64,000 nt of DNA from UBA1351 sp963677885 (GTDB lineage: Bacteria > Bacillota > Clostridia > Lachnospirales > Vallitaleaceae). Where the stretch lies: positions 2,666,001 to 2,730,000 of the forward strand of contig OY782500.1 of NCBI GenBank assembly GCA_963677885.1, given 5' to 3'. Below the pieces are notes generated by a model. That model was not told the origin of the DNA, did no database searches, and saw only the letters and a list, made by a program, of their open reading frames with translations. Below, in pieces: positions 1 through 8,259 of the stretch. Each line of letters begins with the position of its first letter. Position 1 is the stretch's first letter. The translations under genes were made by a program, and so were the position numbers.

Positions 1-246
1 TTTTTCCTCTTCCTTGTTTACCTGAATCACTAATCTGTCGTTTTTATAATCTACAACAACGCTGTCTTTAGCTATGCCTGGAAGCTCTGCTTCGAATACA
101 TAATTTGTTTCATTATCCTGAATATCTACATTAAAAGTTCCCTTGTATCCTGTGTCATTTGGGAAGTCACTTAAGATGTCGTCAAATAAGTTGAAAAGGT
201 TTGATACTTCATTTCTTCTTGTTTTATAAGGTGCTATTCTATACAT
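1..246 (-). CDS. Hsp20-family small heat shock protein (5' part only)
   Basis: Only the first 82 codons are present; the gene runs off the left edge. The translation begins MYRIAPYKTRR and continues into an alpha-crystallin-like start (FNVDIQDNETNYVFEAELPG, then a DRLVIQV strand), typical of bacterial small heat shock proteins that hold unfolded proteins as cytoplasmic oligomers. The start ATG is at 246-244, preceded by a strong GGAGG-type ribosome binding site at about 250-260. Just upstream are a sigma-A-like promoter and a CIRCE inverted repeat, so HrcA-controlled heat induction is expected. Family assignment is secure; the missing 3' part cannot be judged. Confidence 0.9.
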   Translation of the reverse strand, partial: MYRIAPYKTRRNEVSNLFNLFDDILSDFPNDTGYKGTFNVDIQDNETNYVFEAELPGIAKDSVVVDYKNDRLVIQVNKEEEK

Positions 247-303
247 GTTGGTTCCTCCTTGTAAAATCATTTATGACTGGTACTATTACTCATTATTGTT
301 TTG

Positions 304-330
304 TTAGCACTCTCTAACGTCGAGTGCTGA
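304..330. promoter_or_regulatory. CIRCE operator (HrcA binding site)
   Basis: TTAGCACTC, a 9-nt spacer, then GAGTGCTGA: eight of nine bases match the CIRCE consensus in the right arm and nine of nine in the left. It lies between the promoter at 341-369 and the hsp20 start codon, the usual position for HrcA repression. Confidence 0.95.
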
Positions 331-340
331 TTACATAAAT

Positions 341-369
341 AATATACACCCAAGCAATAATTATGTCAA
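341..369 (-). promoter_or_regulatory. hsp20 promoter
   Basis: On the minus strand TTGACA (369-364), 17-nt spacer, TATATT (346-341). A near-consensus sigma-A promoter whose transcript would start at about 334, immediately before the CIRCE element. Confidence 0.8.
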
Positions 370-395
370 CTAATAAAATTCATTTTTATACTTTT

Positions 396-587
396 TTAAT
401 AAATGATTTTAACGATGTGGGATGAAGGGTCTTCCAGAGGAAAAAAAGAGCAGACAAAAAGACCATCAAGAACGATGGCCTCTATTGAGTAGGGAATAAG
501 TGTTAAAAGGAATAACATGAGCTTTTGGGGCAAAGCGTCATGTATAACCGCTTGTAATAACAGTACCTTATGTCCTGTTACTAACAT
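396..587 (-). CDS. Small hypothetical protein, possibly DUF960-like
   Basis: A 63-residue ORF in the 431-bp gap between the kinase gene and hsp20. By eye the middle (VIHDALPQKLMLFLLTLI) and the following LDGLFVCSFFPLED resemble the DUF960 pattern of small Firmicutes proteins (V-x-x-x-LP-x-x-L-x-L-F-x-x-x-LI, then a LDYLQVF-like strand). It is shorter than typical DUF960 proteins (about 90-100 residues), so it may be truncated. No convincing ribosome binding site precedes the ATG, and a TATAAT hexamer (591-586) overlaps the start codon, so either the start is further in or the ORF is not translated. A tandem palindrome (636-673) lies upstream, as it does for the kinase operon. Function unknown. 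Confidence 0.35.
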   Translation of the reverse strand: MLVTGHKVLLLQAVIHDALPQKLMLFLLTLIPYSIEAIVLDGLFVCSFFPLEDPSSHIVKIIY

Positions 588-635
588 TATATGATGATGG
601 CCGGCTTTTGCCTAGTGCCCTAGGTAACCCCTTGG

Positions 636-673
636 AATGACTTTAGTCACTTGTCGGGGTGCCATAAGTCATT
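636..673. promoter_or_regulatory. Tandem palindromes, 22 bp apart (candidate LuxR-type response-regulator operator, site C)
   Basis: Two 16-bp imperfect palindromes: AATGACTTTAGTCACT (636-651) and GGTGCCATAAGTCATT (658-673). Their centres are exactly 22 bp apart, i.e. two helical turns, the same spacing as the pair at 4737-4774. They lie just after the stop codon of the kinase gene and would face the small ORF at 396-587. Assignment to the neighbouring NarL/LuxR-type regulators is inference. Confidence 0.6.
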
Positions 674-677
674 TGAG

Positions 678-2447
678 TTAATCTTCCTCTGATACCTGAA
701 GATTTCCATGATCCCGGCTGATGGGAATTGTCACATGAAGATTAAATCCTTCTCCATCTGGTGATCCACAGGAGAAGAAACCATCCAGGTCTTTGACCCG
801 CTGTTCCATCCCTTTTAAGCCATTGCCCATTTGAAAGTCTTCACAACCCTTACCGTTATCTGCAATGATAATATCCACGGAATGTTCTGAGAAACGAACA
901 GCAATGGTGATCTTGCTGGCCATTCCATGCCTTAGGGCGTTGGTCATGCTTTCCTGACAAATCCTGTAAATTGTATCATAGTATCCTGGACGGACTTTAA
1001 TAGGATAGTGATTGGTAATGAATTCCACTTCGACGCCAGAATGGGTAAATTCATTGGTGAGTTTCTCAAGATCATCGATGAGATTTTCCGTGGTAATCGT
1101 CGTCTCTTTTTTTCTGGTTAAGGATTGCTTTAACTGATTAATACCTTTTCTTGTGGCTTCCATAGCATGGGCTACTTTTTCCTTGGCAAACTCAGGATCT
1201 TCAGCAAAGGTTTTTTTCATAATTTCCAAGAGGGAAATCACTACCGTCACCGAATGGCCTAAAATATCATGAACCTCTTTTGATGCACGGTTCCTTTCCT
1301 GTTCTACTATAAGCCGTTTCTTAACACTGATGTTTTCGCTTAAGGTTTTATTGATGCTTTCAAGGCTTGTATATTTATCTTCCAGTTCTTTGACCAAATT
1401 ATAATGCTCTGTCATATCCAGGAATTTAAGGATGGCACCCGTTTTTTCTCCAAACTCATTGTATGATTTTTGAAGGGACATCAGAATATGCATTCTTTCT
1501 CCATTACGGATGAAATTCAATTCGGTTTTTGCCTCTGATATAGGACTGGCCAAAAAATGGTAATAGGTATCTGCCACCTGATCATAATCCTCAATGTAAT
1601 CCTCAAAAGATTCGAACATCTCCTCAAACTTGTTGTATTTCTTTAATGTAATAACTCCTTTAATTAAAACCCTCATTCTGGCATTGTATTCGATGACTCT
1701 GGCATCGTTATCCAGGATTACAATACCTTCATAAAGGTTTTCAAGAATTTTAATTCTGGTCATGAGCTGAACATCGAAATAATTGTGTTTAAAGGATACA
1801 ATGCCCAGTGTAAGAATAAGGATGTTAAACATAATCGGCGTTAAATCAAAAGGTATCTTAACAAGTCCAAAAACATAAACGACATTGACCATCATAGGTA
1901 TGATGAAGCTTAATGTAAGGAATATCTTGGTTTTAACCGAGTAACTTGGTGAATAATAGGAGGTCATAATCATTGCAATCGCACCTAGAAGGAGACTATA
2001 GGAATAAAAGGTATGGAAGTAAAACCAAATACCCTTAATGGTGTCTTCCTTCAATATCTCCACAAAGAAGAGTTGATGAAAATTAGTCGTAAAAAGCATA
2101 AAGAAATTAATCATGCAGATGACGCCTAGACCTATATGCCAATTTTTTGATAGTTTACGGCTGTACTTATATAAATAAGCAAAGGCAAAAAACTCCAAAC
2201 TCACAAAAATGATTCCAACATACTCAAAAACGGCCCATATAAATATTTCAGGTTGACTTAGGCTGACAACCCGGAAGATTTTGGCTACCATCCAAACACT
2301 AAGAAGGAGTTCAACACGAAAAAAGTATTCAACAAGCTCGATTTTGTTGGTCCTCAAAAAAAGGTAAAAGTTAACCACTACCCCAACAAGAAAGAAAAGC
2401 GTATATATAACTATTTCATAGAACTCTATCGTACTTAAATCGTGCAT
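678..2447 (-). CDS. Sensor histidine kinase (7TM-PAS-HisKA_3-HATPase)
   Basis: 589 residues. The first about 220 form seven hydrophobic segments like the HisKA_7TM sensor module; a PAS-like domain follows (about 230-345), then a short coiled coil, the dimerisation/phospho-acceptor helix with EVHDILGHS (His393) of the NarX/DesK/LiaS type, and a complete HATPase_c domain (N box around NALRHG, G box DNGKGC, then GNGLKGMEQRV). It should autophosphorylate in response to a membrane signal and pass phosphate to a LuxR-type regulator, most simply the one encoded just upstream (gap 8 nt). Start ATG has AGAGGT five nt upstream. It is the last gene of a kinase-regulator-kinase operon. The signal is unknown. 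Confidence 0.92.
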   Translation of the reverse strand: MHDLSTIEFYEIVIYTLFFLVGVVVNFYLFLRTNKIELVEYFFRVELLLSVWMVAKIFRVVSLSQPEIFIWAVFEYVGIIFVSLEFFAFAYLYKYSRKLSKNWHIGLGVICMINFFMLFTTNFHQLFFVEILKEDTIKGIWFYFHTFYSYSLLLGAIAMIMTSYYSPSYSVKTKIFLTLSFIIPMMVNVVYVFGLVKIPFDLTPIMFNILILTLGIVSFKHNYFDVQLMTRIKILENLYEGIVILDNDARVIEYNARMRVLIKGVITLKKYNKFEEMFESFEDYIEDYDQVADTYYHFLASPISEAKTELNFIRNGERMHILMSLQKSYNEFGEKTGAILKFLDMTEHYNLVKELEDKYTSLESINKTLSENISVKKRLIVEQERNRASKEVHDILGHSVTVVISLLEIMKKTFAEDPEFAKEKVAHAMEATRKGINQLKQSLTRKKETTITTENLIDDLEKLTNEFTHSGVEVEFITNHYPIKVRPGYYDTIYRICQESMTNALRHGMASKITIAVRFSEHSVDIIIADNGKGCEDFQMGNGLKGMEQRVKDLDGFFSCGSPDGEGFNLHVTIPISRDHGNLQVSEED

Positions 2448-2455
2448 AAGAACCT

Positions 2456-3106
2456 CTAAATCAAATTGTGCTTAATGGCAAAAACTGCAATCTGAGTACG
2501 GTCTTTTAGACCAAGTTTGCTTAGGAGTTTCGACACCTTGTTTTTGATAGTTCCCTCTGTAAAATTCAGCTTAGCTGCAATTTCCTTATTACTTTTACCG
2601 TTCACCATCTGCTGAATAATCTTAATTTCCATTGGAGACAGATCATAACGGTCAATGGTATCATTATTCTTTTGACGCTCATGGGTTATACGTAGTATCT
2701 CTTCCTTTAAAACTTTAAGCACATTACTGTGCATAACATATAGATTATTGTATACACTTTTTACAGCTAAAATCAGTTCTTCAGGTTTAATGTCTTTTAC
2801 AATATAACCATCGGCCCCGTTTTCCAATGATTTAAAAATACTTTGGTCATCTTCAAATGTTGTTAATACCATGATACGAATGGTTGGATAAAGTTCCTTA
2901 ATTCTTTTCATGGCTTTTAGACCACCCATTTTCGGCATATTTAAATCCATAAGAATAACGTCCGGTCTGTAATTAACGCAGTTATCAATGGCTTCAAGGC
3001 CATCGGCCCCACCATCAAAAACTGATATTTCATCATCTTGTCCCAACATAAAAAGCAGGGTTTGTTTCAACAATACCTGATCATCAACAACCATTACCTT
3101 TATCAT
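2456..3106 (-). CDS. NarL/LuxR-family response regulator
   Basis: 216 residues. Receiver domain with the acidic pair VVDDQ (Asp8-Asp9) and phospho-acceptor Asp54 in ILMDLNMP, the conserved Thr in LTTFEDD and Lys in VKDIKP. A LuxR-type helix-turn-helix follows (LSPMEIKIIQQMVNGKSNKEIAAKLNF split across helices, then KNKVSKLLSKLGL). Its start codon overlaps the stop of the preceding kinase by 4 nt (ATGA), implying translational coupling. The NarL/LiaR/VraR group binds short palindromes, so it is a candidate reader of the repeated 16-bp palindromes here. Which of the two regulators in the island binds them cannot be told from sequence. Confidence 0.93.
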   Translation of the reverse strand: MIKVMVVDDQVLLKQTLLFMLGQDDEISVFDGGADGLEAIDNCVNYRPDVILMDLNMPKMGGLKAMKRIKELYPTIRIMVLTTFEDDQSIFKSLENGADGYIVKDIKPEELILAVKSVYNNLYVMHSNVLKVLKEEILRITHERQKNNDTIDRYDLSPMEIKIIQQMVNGKSNKEIAAKLNFTEGTIKNKVSKLLSKLGLKDRTQIAVFAIKHNLI

Positions 3107-4482
3107 ATTATACCTCCCATTTTTTTGTATTTGGATACTGCAGATCTTACTTCTTTTAGACTGTTTCTCGCCTTGTCTATTGCCTCATCAATAGTTTCTT
3201 CTATATTGTCCTGATTTTGCTCCATTAACAAATCAGTCACTTCCAATAGGGTTAAGAGTTCCATCATGGAATGACCAAGTGTATCATGAATTTCTGCCAT
3301 AATAGCATTTCGTTCTTCTTCCATGGTGAGTTGCTGGACAGTTTTTACGTGTTGTTTTAAGCGCTCATTGGCCTTGGTTAATTCTTCATTCTTCAGAGCC
3401 AACTCATGTGACATCTCATATATTTCTGTCATTTCAAAGAAAGTCAATAGTGTTGCAACCTTATGTTTTCCATAATCGTATAAGGGTTTCGCTGTATAGT
3501 AGATGACAATTTCCTTCTTATAAATGGATATTACATGAAGTGTTCCTTTACGAATGCCGTCACCATGATTAACCTCTAAGGAGGACTTTAAATCATCAAT
3601 CTGCTCTTCTGAAACAACATAGGCTTCAATTTCCCGAAAAAATTCATGAATATCCTTTGGATTTTGAATGGTCTTATAACCAAAGGTTTTTTTAAAAAAC
3701 TCTGTATTACTGTCAAGAATCACTCCTGAGTCATGAACTACCAACATACCTTCACTCATACTGTCAATGGTTTCATTAATAGCTATAGGAAGAACATCCA
3801 GAAACTGATATTTAAGAACAGATACAATAAAAAGAAGACTGGAAAATGGTATAACAACCTGTGTCACGGAAAATCCTAAGCGAAAAAGGCCTGCTGTATG
3901 TAGTCCATGAACAGCAACAGGAATAACCATGGCAATAATAAAATACATAGACTGTCTTTGTCTTGCCAGGTTAATCATATGTTTTTTGCTAAGGAAAAAC
4001 AAAGCTCCGATAAGAAGATAGGCAAATGTGGTCAACATAGTCAAATAAGTGATTGGTCCGAAGACTTCACCTTCTAAGAAAAAATCCTTGTAGAAATAGT
4101 GATGCAAAGGGTTGGTACATGCAGCTAAAAAGTTAAAGGTCGGTAAAATCAGTGACAGATAGAAATATCGTTTGGGCATCATTTTGTGCCGTGTATAAGC
4201 ATACGCAAAATGCATAAAAGCATATCCAACATAGGAAAGGGAGAAATATTCGATACAGACAATCACCCATCTGATTTCAACTCTTGGGGCTAAACGTTCA
4301 AAGATATAAAAGACAGTCCAAATAATGATCAGAACCTGGCCGGCAATAAAGAAAGACATGACCCTACCACTGCGGCTTCTTGATAAAATATATATGAGAA
4401 GTACGCAGGAAACCATCGCTGAAAAGAGCAGCAATGCAACAACTACTGTTTCATTTACTCGCACATCCATTAATGTCGGCAT
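3103..4482 (-). CDS. Sensor protein with 7TM-PAS-HisKA_3 but no ATPase domain
   Basis: 459 residues. Seven hydrophobic segments (about 10-225), a PAS-like region (about 230-350), a coiled coil and a HisKA_3 dimerisation helix with AEIHDTLGHS (His399). The protein ends at SKYKKMGGII directly after the second helix, where the full kinase at 678-2447 continues into its HATPase_c domain. The stop is overlapped by the next gene's start, so this is an intact operon member rather than a frameshifted kinase: no ATPase remnant is seen downstream. It has a good ribosome binding site (GGTGGA before ATG). It may heterodimerise with the full kinase and be phosphorylated in trans, or act as a phosphatase or sensor subunit; this is inference. 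Confidence 0.85.
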   Translation of the reverse strand: MPTLMDVRVNETVVVALLLFSAMVSCVLLIYILSRSRSGRVMSFFIAGQVLIIIWTVFYIFERLAPRVEIRWVIVCIEYFSLSYVGYAFMHFAYAYTRHKMMPKRYFYLSLILPTFNFLAACTNPLHHYFYKDFFLEGEVFGPITYLTMLTTFAYLLIGALFFLSKKHMINLARQRQSMYFIIAMVIPVAVHGLHTAGLFRLGFSVTQVVIPFSSLLFIVSVLKYQFLDVLPIAINETIDSMSEGMLVVHDSGVILDSNTEFFKKTFGYKTIQNPKDIHEFFREIEAYVVSEEQIDDLKSSLEVNHGDGIRKGTLHVISIYKKEIVIYYTAKPLYDYGKHKVATLLTFFEMTEIYEMSHELALKNEELTKANERLKQHVKTVQQLTMEEERNAIMAEIHDTLGHSMMELLTLLEVTDLLMEQNQDNIEETIDEAIDKARNSLKEVRSAVSKYKKMGGII

Positions 4483-4602
4483 GTCTCCACCTGTTTCCCT
4501 TCAATCACAAAGCTGTATTATCATAAAATTCAAGTCAGTATTATTTATATATAAGTGCCTTTGTCACATATTAATAATATCCAAAATGTCTTTACAATGC
4601 AA

Positions 4603-4626
4603 GAAGCGATTCTTCCGAATCGCTTC
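4603..4626. repeat. Perfect 10-bp inverted repeat in the kinase-operon leader
   Basis: GAAGCGATTC, loop TTCC, GAATCGCTTC. It would form a stable hairpin on either strand but has no run of T after it on either side, so it is not a standard intrinsic terminator. It could be an mRNA-stability or attenuation element in the about 225-nt leader of the kinase mRNA, or a weak terminator for the exporter operon. Confidence 0.6.
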
Positions 4627-4736
4627 TACCCTCTTGATTACTCTCTATTTACCTTTACATAACACTGTAAGCTCTTAAACAGTTGTTACTAGCTTTCTCA
4701 CATCTACTATTGTAATACCTTTTACCTATCTATCAT

Positions 4737-4774
4737 AGTGGCTTTAGTCACTAATGGCGATGACTTTAGTCACT
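4737..4774. promoter_or_regulatory. Tandem palindromes, 22 bp apart (candidate response-regulator operator, site B)
   Basis: AGTGGCTTTAGTCACT (4737-4752) and GATGACTTTAGTCACT (4759-4774). Both have the form half-site, 4-bp TTTA core, inverted half-site, and their centres are 22 bp apart. They sit just upstream of the putative promoter of the operon 4482-678. The 6-4-6 layout with GTGAC/GTCAC arms resembles binding sites of LiaR/VraR-like regulators in other Firmicutes (from general knowledge, not computed). Confidence 0.7.
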
Positions 4775-4796
4775 TCTTCACTGCACAGCGTTGAAT

Positions 4797-5960
4797 TTAT
4801 GCAGTTTTTCTATAAGGAATTATAGAAATAACGAAAAATATTAGGGCAAGAATCAAGGAATATCCAATAGGTTCCATAACATTGCTGACATCACCACGAT
4901 AAATAATAACTTGTTGAAGTCCCTGCATGGCCCATCTTTGTGGTGTCAGTATGGATAAGTTTCTAATAATTGGGTTGGTCACCATTTCAAGTGGCCACAT
5001 ACATCCACCTAACATGGATGTTGAAACGATAATCATCGGTGATACGGCAGACAATTGCTGTTCCGTCTTCACGAAACCTGAAATCATCAACCCCATGCAT
5101 AGAGCAGTTAGTATATAGGTTCCGATAACCAGCATCAAGGCGATCATAGAGTCACCAAGATCGATATCAAAAATATATTTTGCTGAAAACATCATCGTTC
5201 CAATTTGAAGGAAACCAACTACAAATCCTACTGCCAGCATAGATCCAAGAATCATAGTCCCGTTAATAGGTGATACAATCTGTCTGTGCCAAACTCTGGT
5301 ATGCTTATTATCCACAATACTGCCTACTCCAAAGACCATGGTAAAGAGGGAGAAAAAGATAATGAATCCCATGAAAGACTGCTTTAGGCTGTCGTAGTAA
5401 TTTGCAGCATCACTTTCATAGGTCTTTGCTTCTACATGAATCATAGGTCGATCCCTATAAAGGTCATTAATGGTTTCATTTAAGTTTTCTCTGTTCATGT
5501 CCAGTTGTAACATTTGATAAGCAGGACTTACTCCATCTAAGAATAATTCATTGCCAAAAGTCCTATCTACAACACTTCTTAGGGTCATTTCAAGTGCCGT
5601 ATGTTCAATCACTGTTGCTGTTTTTATAAAATCAATGATACCCTTACCTTCATAATAGTCTTGACTGTAGTTTTCAGGAATTCTTATGACTGCAATCACG
5701 GCTCCGCTTTTCAGTTCATTAACCGCAGTATCATAATCCAATAAGGCTATCTCATATGCCTTCTCTGCCATCATTTGATCAACAATCTGACCGCTTTCAT
5801 AAGAACCGTCTTCATTGACGAGAGCAACCGGTGGCTTATATTCCTGACCAAAACCTACACCAAAGACATAGATTAGGGCTACGCTCATAACTGTCATAGA
5901 GATAAAAACAGGTATGATTGCTCTGTACTCTTTTATTCGAACCCATATCATATTTAACAT
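4797..5960 (-). CDS. ABC-2 type exporter permease (second permease)
   Basis: 387 residues. One N-terminal transmembrane helix (YRAIIPVFISMTVMSVALIYVF), a large extracytoplasmic domain of about 150 residues, then five or so membrane helices including the conserved SPMIIVSTSMLGGCMWPLEM stretch, typical of ABC2_membrane_3 permeases that export drugs, lipids or peptides. Its start overlaps the stop of the first permease by 7 nt, and together with the ATPase they form a two-permease ABC-2 exporter. The substrate is unknown; the lipoprotein at the head of the operon and nearby two-component genes suggest a role in envelope or antibiotic stress. Confidence 0.9.
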   Translation of the reverse strand: MLNMIWVRIKEYRAIIPVFISMTVMSVALIYVFGVGFGQEYKPPVALVNEDGSYESGQIVDQMMAEKAYEIALLDYDTAVNELKSGAVIAVIRIPENYSQDYYEGKGIIDFIKTATVIEHTALEMTLRSVVDRTFGNELFLDGVSPAYQMLQLDMNRENLNETINDLYRDRPMIHVEAKTYESDAANYYDSLKQSFMGFIIFFSLFTMVFGVGSIVDNKHTRVWHRQIVSPINGTMILGSMLAVGFVVGFLQIGTMMFSAKYIFDIDLGDSMIALMLVIGTYILTALCMGLMISGFVKTEQQLSAVSPMIIVSTSMLGGCMWPLEMVTNPIIRNLSILTPQRWAMQGLQQVIIYRGDVSNVMEPIGYSLILALIFFVISIIPYRKTA

Positions 5961-7282
5961 GCTCTCACCTTCTTTCCATTTATTTTTATAAGAATTAACG
6001 CTATTAATGTTAAGCCAATTGTATAACCGGCCAATAATAAGTAAGTACCTCCTGTAGCACTTAAGGGGAGTTCATACATTGCAGCAGTATAAACTTCTAT
6101 ACCCATACCGCTGATAGATAGAAAACTCAACTTTCCAACAGCTTCCGGTAAAATCTCTACTGGAATAAAACTTCCACCAACCAGGGCCATAAACTGAATA
6201 ATAACAAATTCAAAGAAGTTGGCTATACCAAAAGTTCCTGAGGTTAAAGTAATAACTGAAATCATCATTCCCAGAGCTCCTACTGTCGAACTGATCAGGA
6301 GGACACCTACAACAATATTAGGTATGGACCCCCAATCAACACCAAGCAGTAATGAAGAAAATACAATCATAACTGTGCTTTGGAAAACACATAAAAATGC
6401 AATACGGACAAAATTACTAAAGACAAAAGCATTGATACTTACACCTGAAACACTTGCCCTAGCCAGGGTATATTCCTTTTTCTCTGAAAGGATTGCCTTA
6501 CCGCCAAAAGAAGCGGAGTAGAGAAGAAACATGGACATAATAGCTGCGGCATAGTACTGGAAACTGGTAATGGATTTTCTTTTGTCAGTCGTTGCCTGTT
6601 CAATCGTCACTTCCGGATTTTCGATAACGATTAACTCCATATTTTCCATGACGTCACCAATAATTCCACCCATTTCCTGACTGATCAAGTCTCCTTGAAA
6701 GGCTCCTATTCTTGCCTTTTGGATATTCAGTCCATCTACAAATCCATCAATAATGCTGACAACAATCTGACTTATGAAGGAGTAATCCGGATTACCGACT
6801 ACATCAATGTTTATCTCATTTCGTCCAGGTGTCATGAAGTTCACATAGCCGTCATAGACAAAGCCTTCAGGCAGGTAGACTGCGGCTGCAATGTCCCCGG
6901 AATCCATAAGCCCCTCTATTTCATCATCCGTGGCAATTCTATATTCCACAGCTTCCTTCAGATCTTCATTATCCAAAAACTCATCAAAGAAAATTCGTTC
7001 CAGATTTACATCTTCCAGATCCATAGACTCTTCCGAGAACATAGCACTGTCTGAAAAGTCCCTGAGAAACGCTTCTTTATCTATTTGGGAATCATATTCC
7101 TTAACTACGGCAATCTTGAAAGTATCAAGACCGGATCCTGTTCCATCCTGAAACATATTTTTTAAGGAGAATCCTAAAATAGTCATGATGACAATTGGCA
7201 TGATAACCAGTATAGCCAGGGACTTACCATCATAAACAATATTCTTAATGTCTTTTACAATTAAATTTCTTAATTTCATCAT
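5954..7282 (-). CDS. ABC-2 type exporter permease (first permease)
   Basis: 442 residues with the same layout as its neighbour: one N-terminal helix (SLAILVIMPIVIMTILGF), an extracytoplasmic domain of about 190 residues rich in acidic residues, then a membrane domain of about five to six helices from residue 240 (FQYYAAAIMSMFLLYSASF). It begins with two adjacent ATG codons after a GGAGG-type site and lies 6 nt from the ATPase gene. The two permeases are divergent in sequence and probably form a heterodimer. Confidence 0.9.
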   Translation of the reverse strand: MMKLRNLIVKDIKNIVYDGKSLAILVIMPIVIMTILGFSLKNMFQDGTGSGLDTFKIAVVKEYDSQIDKEAFLRDFSDSAMFSEESMDLEDVNLERIFFDEFLDNEDLKEAVEYRIATDDEIEGLMDSGDIAAAVYLPEGFVYDGYVNFMTPGRNEINIDVVGNPDYSFISQIVVSIIDGFVDGLNIQKARIGAFQGDLISQEMGGIIGDVMENMELIVIENPEVTIEQATTDKRKSITSFQYYAAAIMSMFLLYSASFGGKAILSEKKEYTLARASVSGVSINAFVFSNFVRIAFLCVFQSTVMIVFSSLLLGVDWGSIPNIVVGVLLISSTVGALGMMISVITLTSGTFGIANFFEFVIIQFMALVGGSFIPVEILPEAVGKLSFLSISGMGIEVYTAAMYELPLSATGGTYLLLAGYTIGLTLIALILIKINGKKVRAC

Positions 7283-7288
7283 AGCCTC

Positions 7289-8227
7289 CTAGTCTCTAAG
7301 GGCACGACCGGTTAATGCCAGGAACACAGATTCCAGGTTAGGCTCTTGAACATCCATTGAAAGGATAGTTACACCAAGGTCATTCATCTTATTAATCAGG
7401 TTCTTAAAGAGGTCATCGTCCTGAAGAGCTGTCAGTACGATTCTGTCCTCTTCCACTTGAGTGGTCTCAACAGATGAAATACTTTTAAGAGCATCTGCAA
7501 CCCCTTCAGAATCCTTGCTTACCTTAATGTGAATTTCTACACTAGGATTATTGGCCTTAATCAATTCTTCCTTGGTTCCTTCAGCAATAATTTCTCCCTG
7601 GTCCATGATACATATACGGTTACAAAGGTATTCAACTTCTTCCATATAATGACTGGTGTAGATAACAGTCATACCTTTTTCCTTATTCAGGTGTAAAACA
7701 GTATCTAAAATATGCTTTCTAGATTGAGGATCTATACCAACTGTCGGCTCATCCATAATGATAAGTTCAGGATTATGAAGAAGGGCAACACCAATATTCA
7801 ACCGGCGTTTCATACCACCTGAATAGGTTTTAACCTTATCCTTTAAACGCTCTTTGATTCCTATTGTATGGGAAACTTCCTCAACAGCCTTTTTAAGTGT
7901 TGCTCCTTTAAGTCCATATGCGCGGCCCCAGAAAAGGAGATTTTCCTTTCCTGAAAGCATAGGATATAGGGCAATTTCCTGAGGTACATAGCCAAGGTTT
8001 TCCTGAATAGCTTTTGGCTTTTTAATAATGGATTCATTGTTATAGAAGATATCACCGCCGTCAGGCTTAAGCAGGGTTGATATCATGGAAATGGTCGTTG
8101 ATTTACCGGCACCGTTTGGGCCAAGAAGGCCAAGAATTTCACCTTGCTTTACTTGAAAATCTATTCCCTTAACTGCATGTACTGTTTTATATTTCTTATC
8201 TAATCCTTTAACTGACAATAATTCCAT
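7289..8227 (-). CDS. ABC exporter ATP-binding subunit (DrrA/NatA-like)
   Basis: 312 residues. Walker A GPNGAGKST (36-44), signature YSGGM (135-139), Walker B LIIMDE (155-160), and a C-terminal extension of about 80 residues ending in LESVFLALTGRALRD, the typical tail of DrrA/NatA/CcmA-type exporters. It energises the two permeases encoded downstream. The start has GGAGGAGAAC upstream and lies 32 nt after the lipoprotein gene, so all four form one operon. Confidence 0.95.
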   Translation of the reverse strand: MELLSVKGLDKKYKTVHAVKGIDFQVKQGEILGLLGPNGAGKSTTISMISTLLKPDGGDIFYNNESIIKKPKAIQENLGYVPQEIALYPMLSGKENLLFWGRAYGLKGATLKKAVEEVSHTIGIKERLKDKVKTYSGGMKRRLNIGVALLHNPELIIMDEPTVGIDPQSRKHILDTVLHLNKEKGMTVIYTSHYMEEVEYLCNRICIMDQGEIIAEGTKEELIKANNPSVEIHIKVSKDSEGVADALKSISSVETTQVEEDRIVLTALQDDDLFKNLINKMNDLGVTILSMDVQEPNLESVFLALTGRALRD

Positions 8228-8259
8228 TTGTTCTCCTCCATTTATAAAATTAATAGGTT

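Larger units (their letters stand above)
4483..4796. other. 314-bp regulatory gap upstream of the kinase operon
   Basis: No convincing gene. It contains, from right to left, the tandem palindromes at 4737-4774, a minus-strand TACAAT (4714-4709) with a poor -35 (TATGAT, 4737-4732) abutting the proximal palindrome, and a perfect 10-bp inverted repeat at 4603-4626 within the predicted 5' leader. The weak -35 next to a palindrome fits an activator-dependent promoter. Confidence 0.5.

Noticed and set aside
3103..4482. The short kinase as a frameshifted pseudogene
   Set aside because: No ATPase-domain remnant follows in any frame; the regulator start overlaps the stop, and both reading frames are clean.
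4325..4678. A 117-codon plus-strand ORF over the kinase start and hairpin
   Set aside because: Mostly antisense to the kinase N-terminus, with low-complexity composition and no ribosome binding site.
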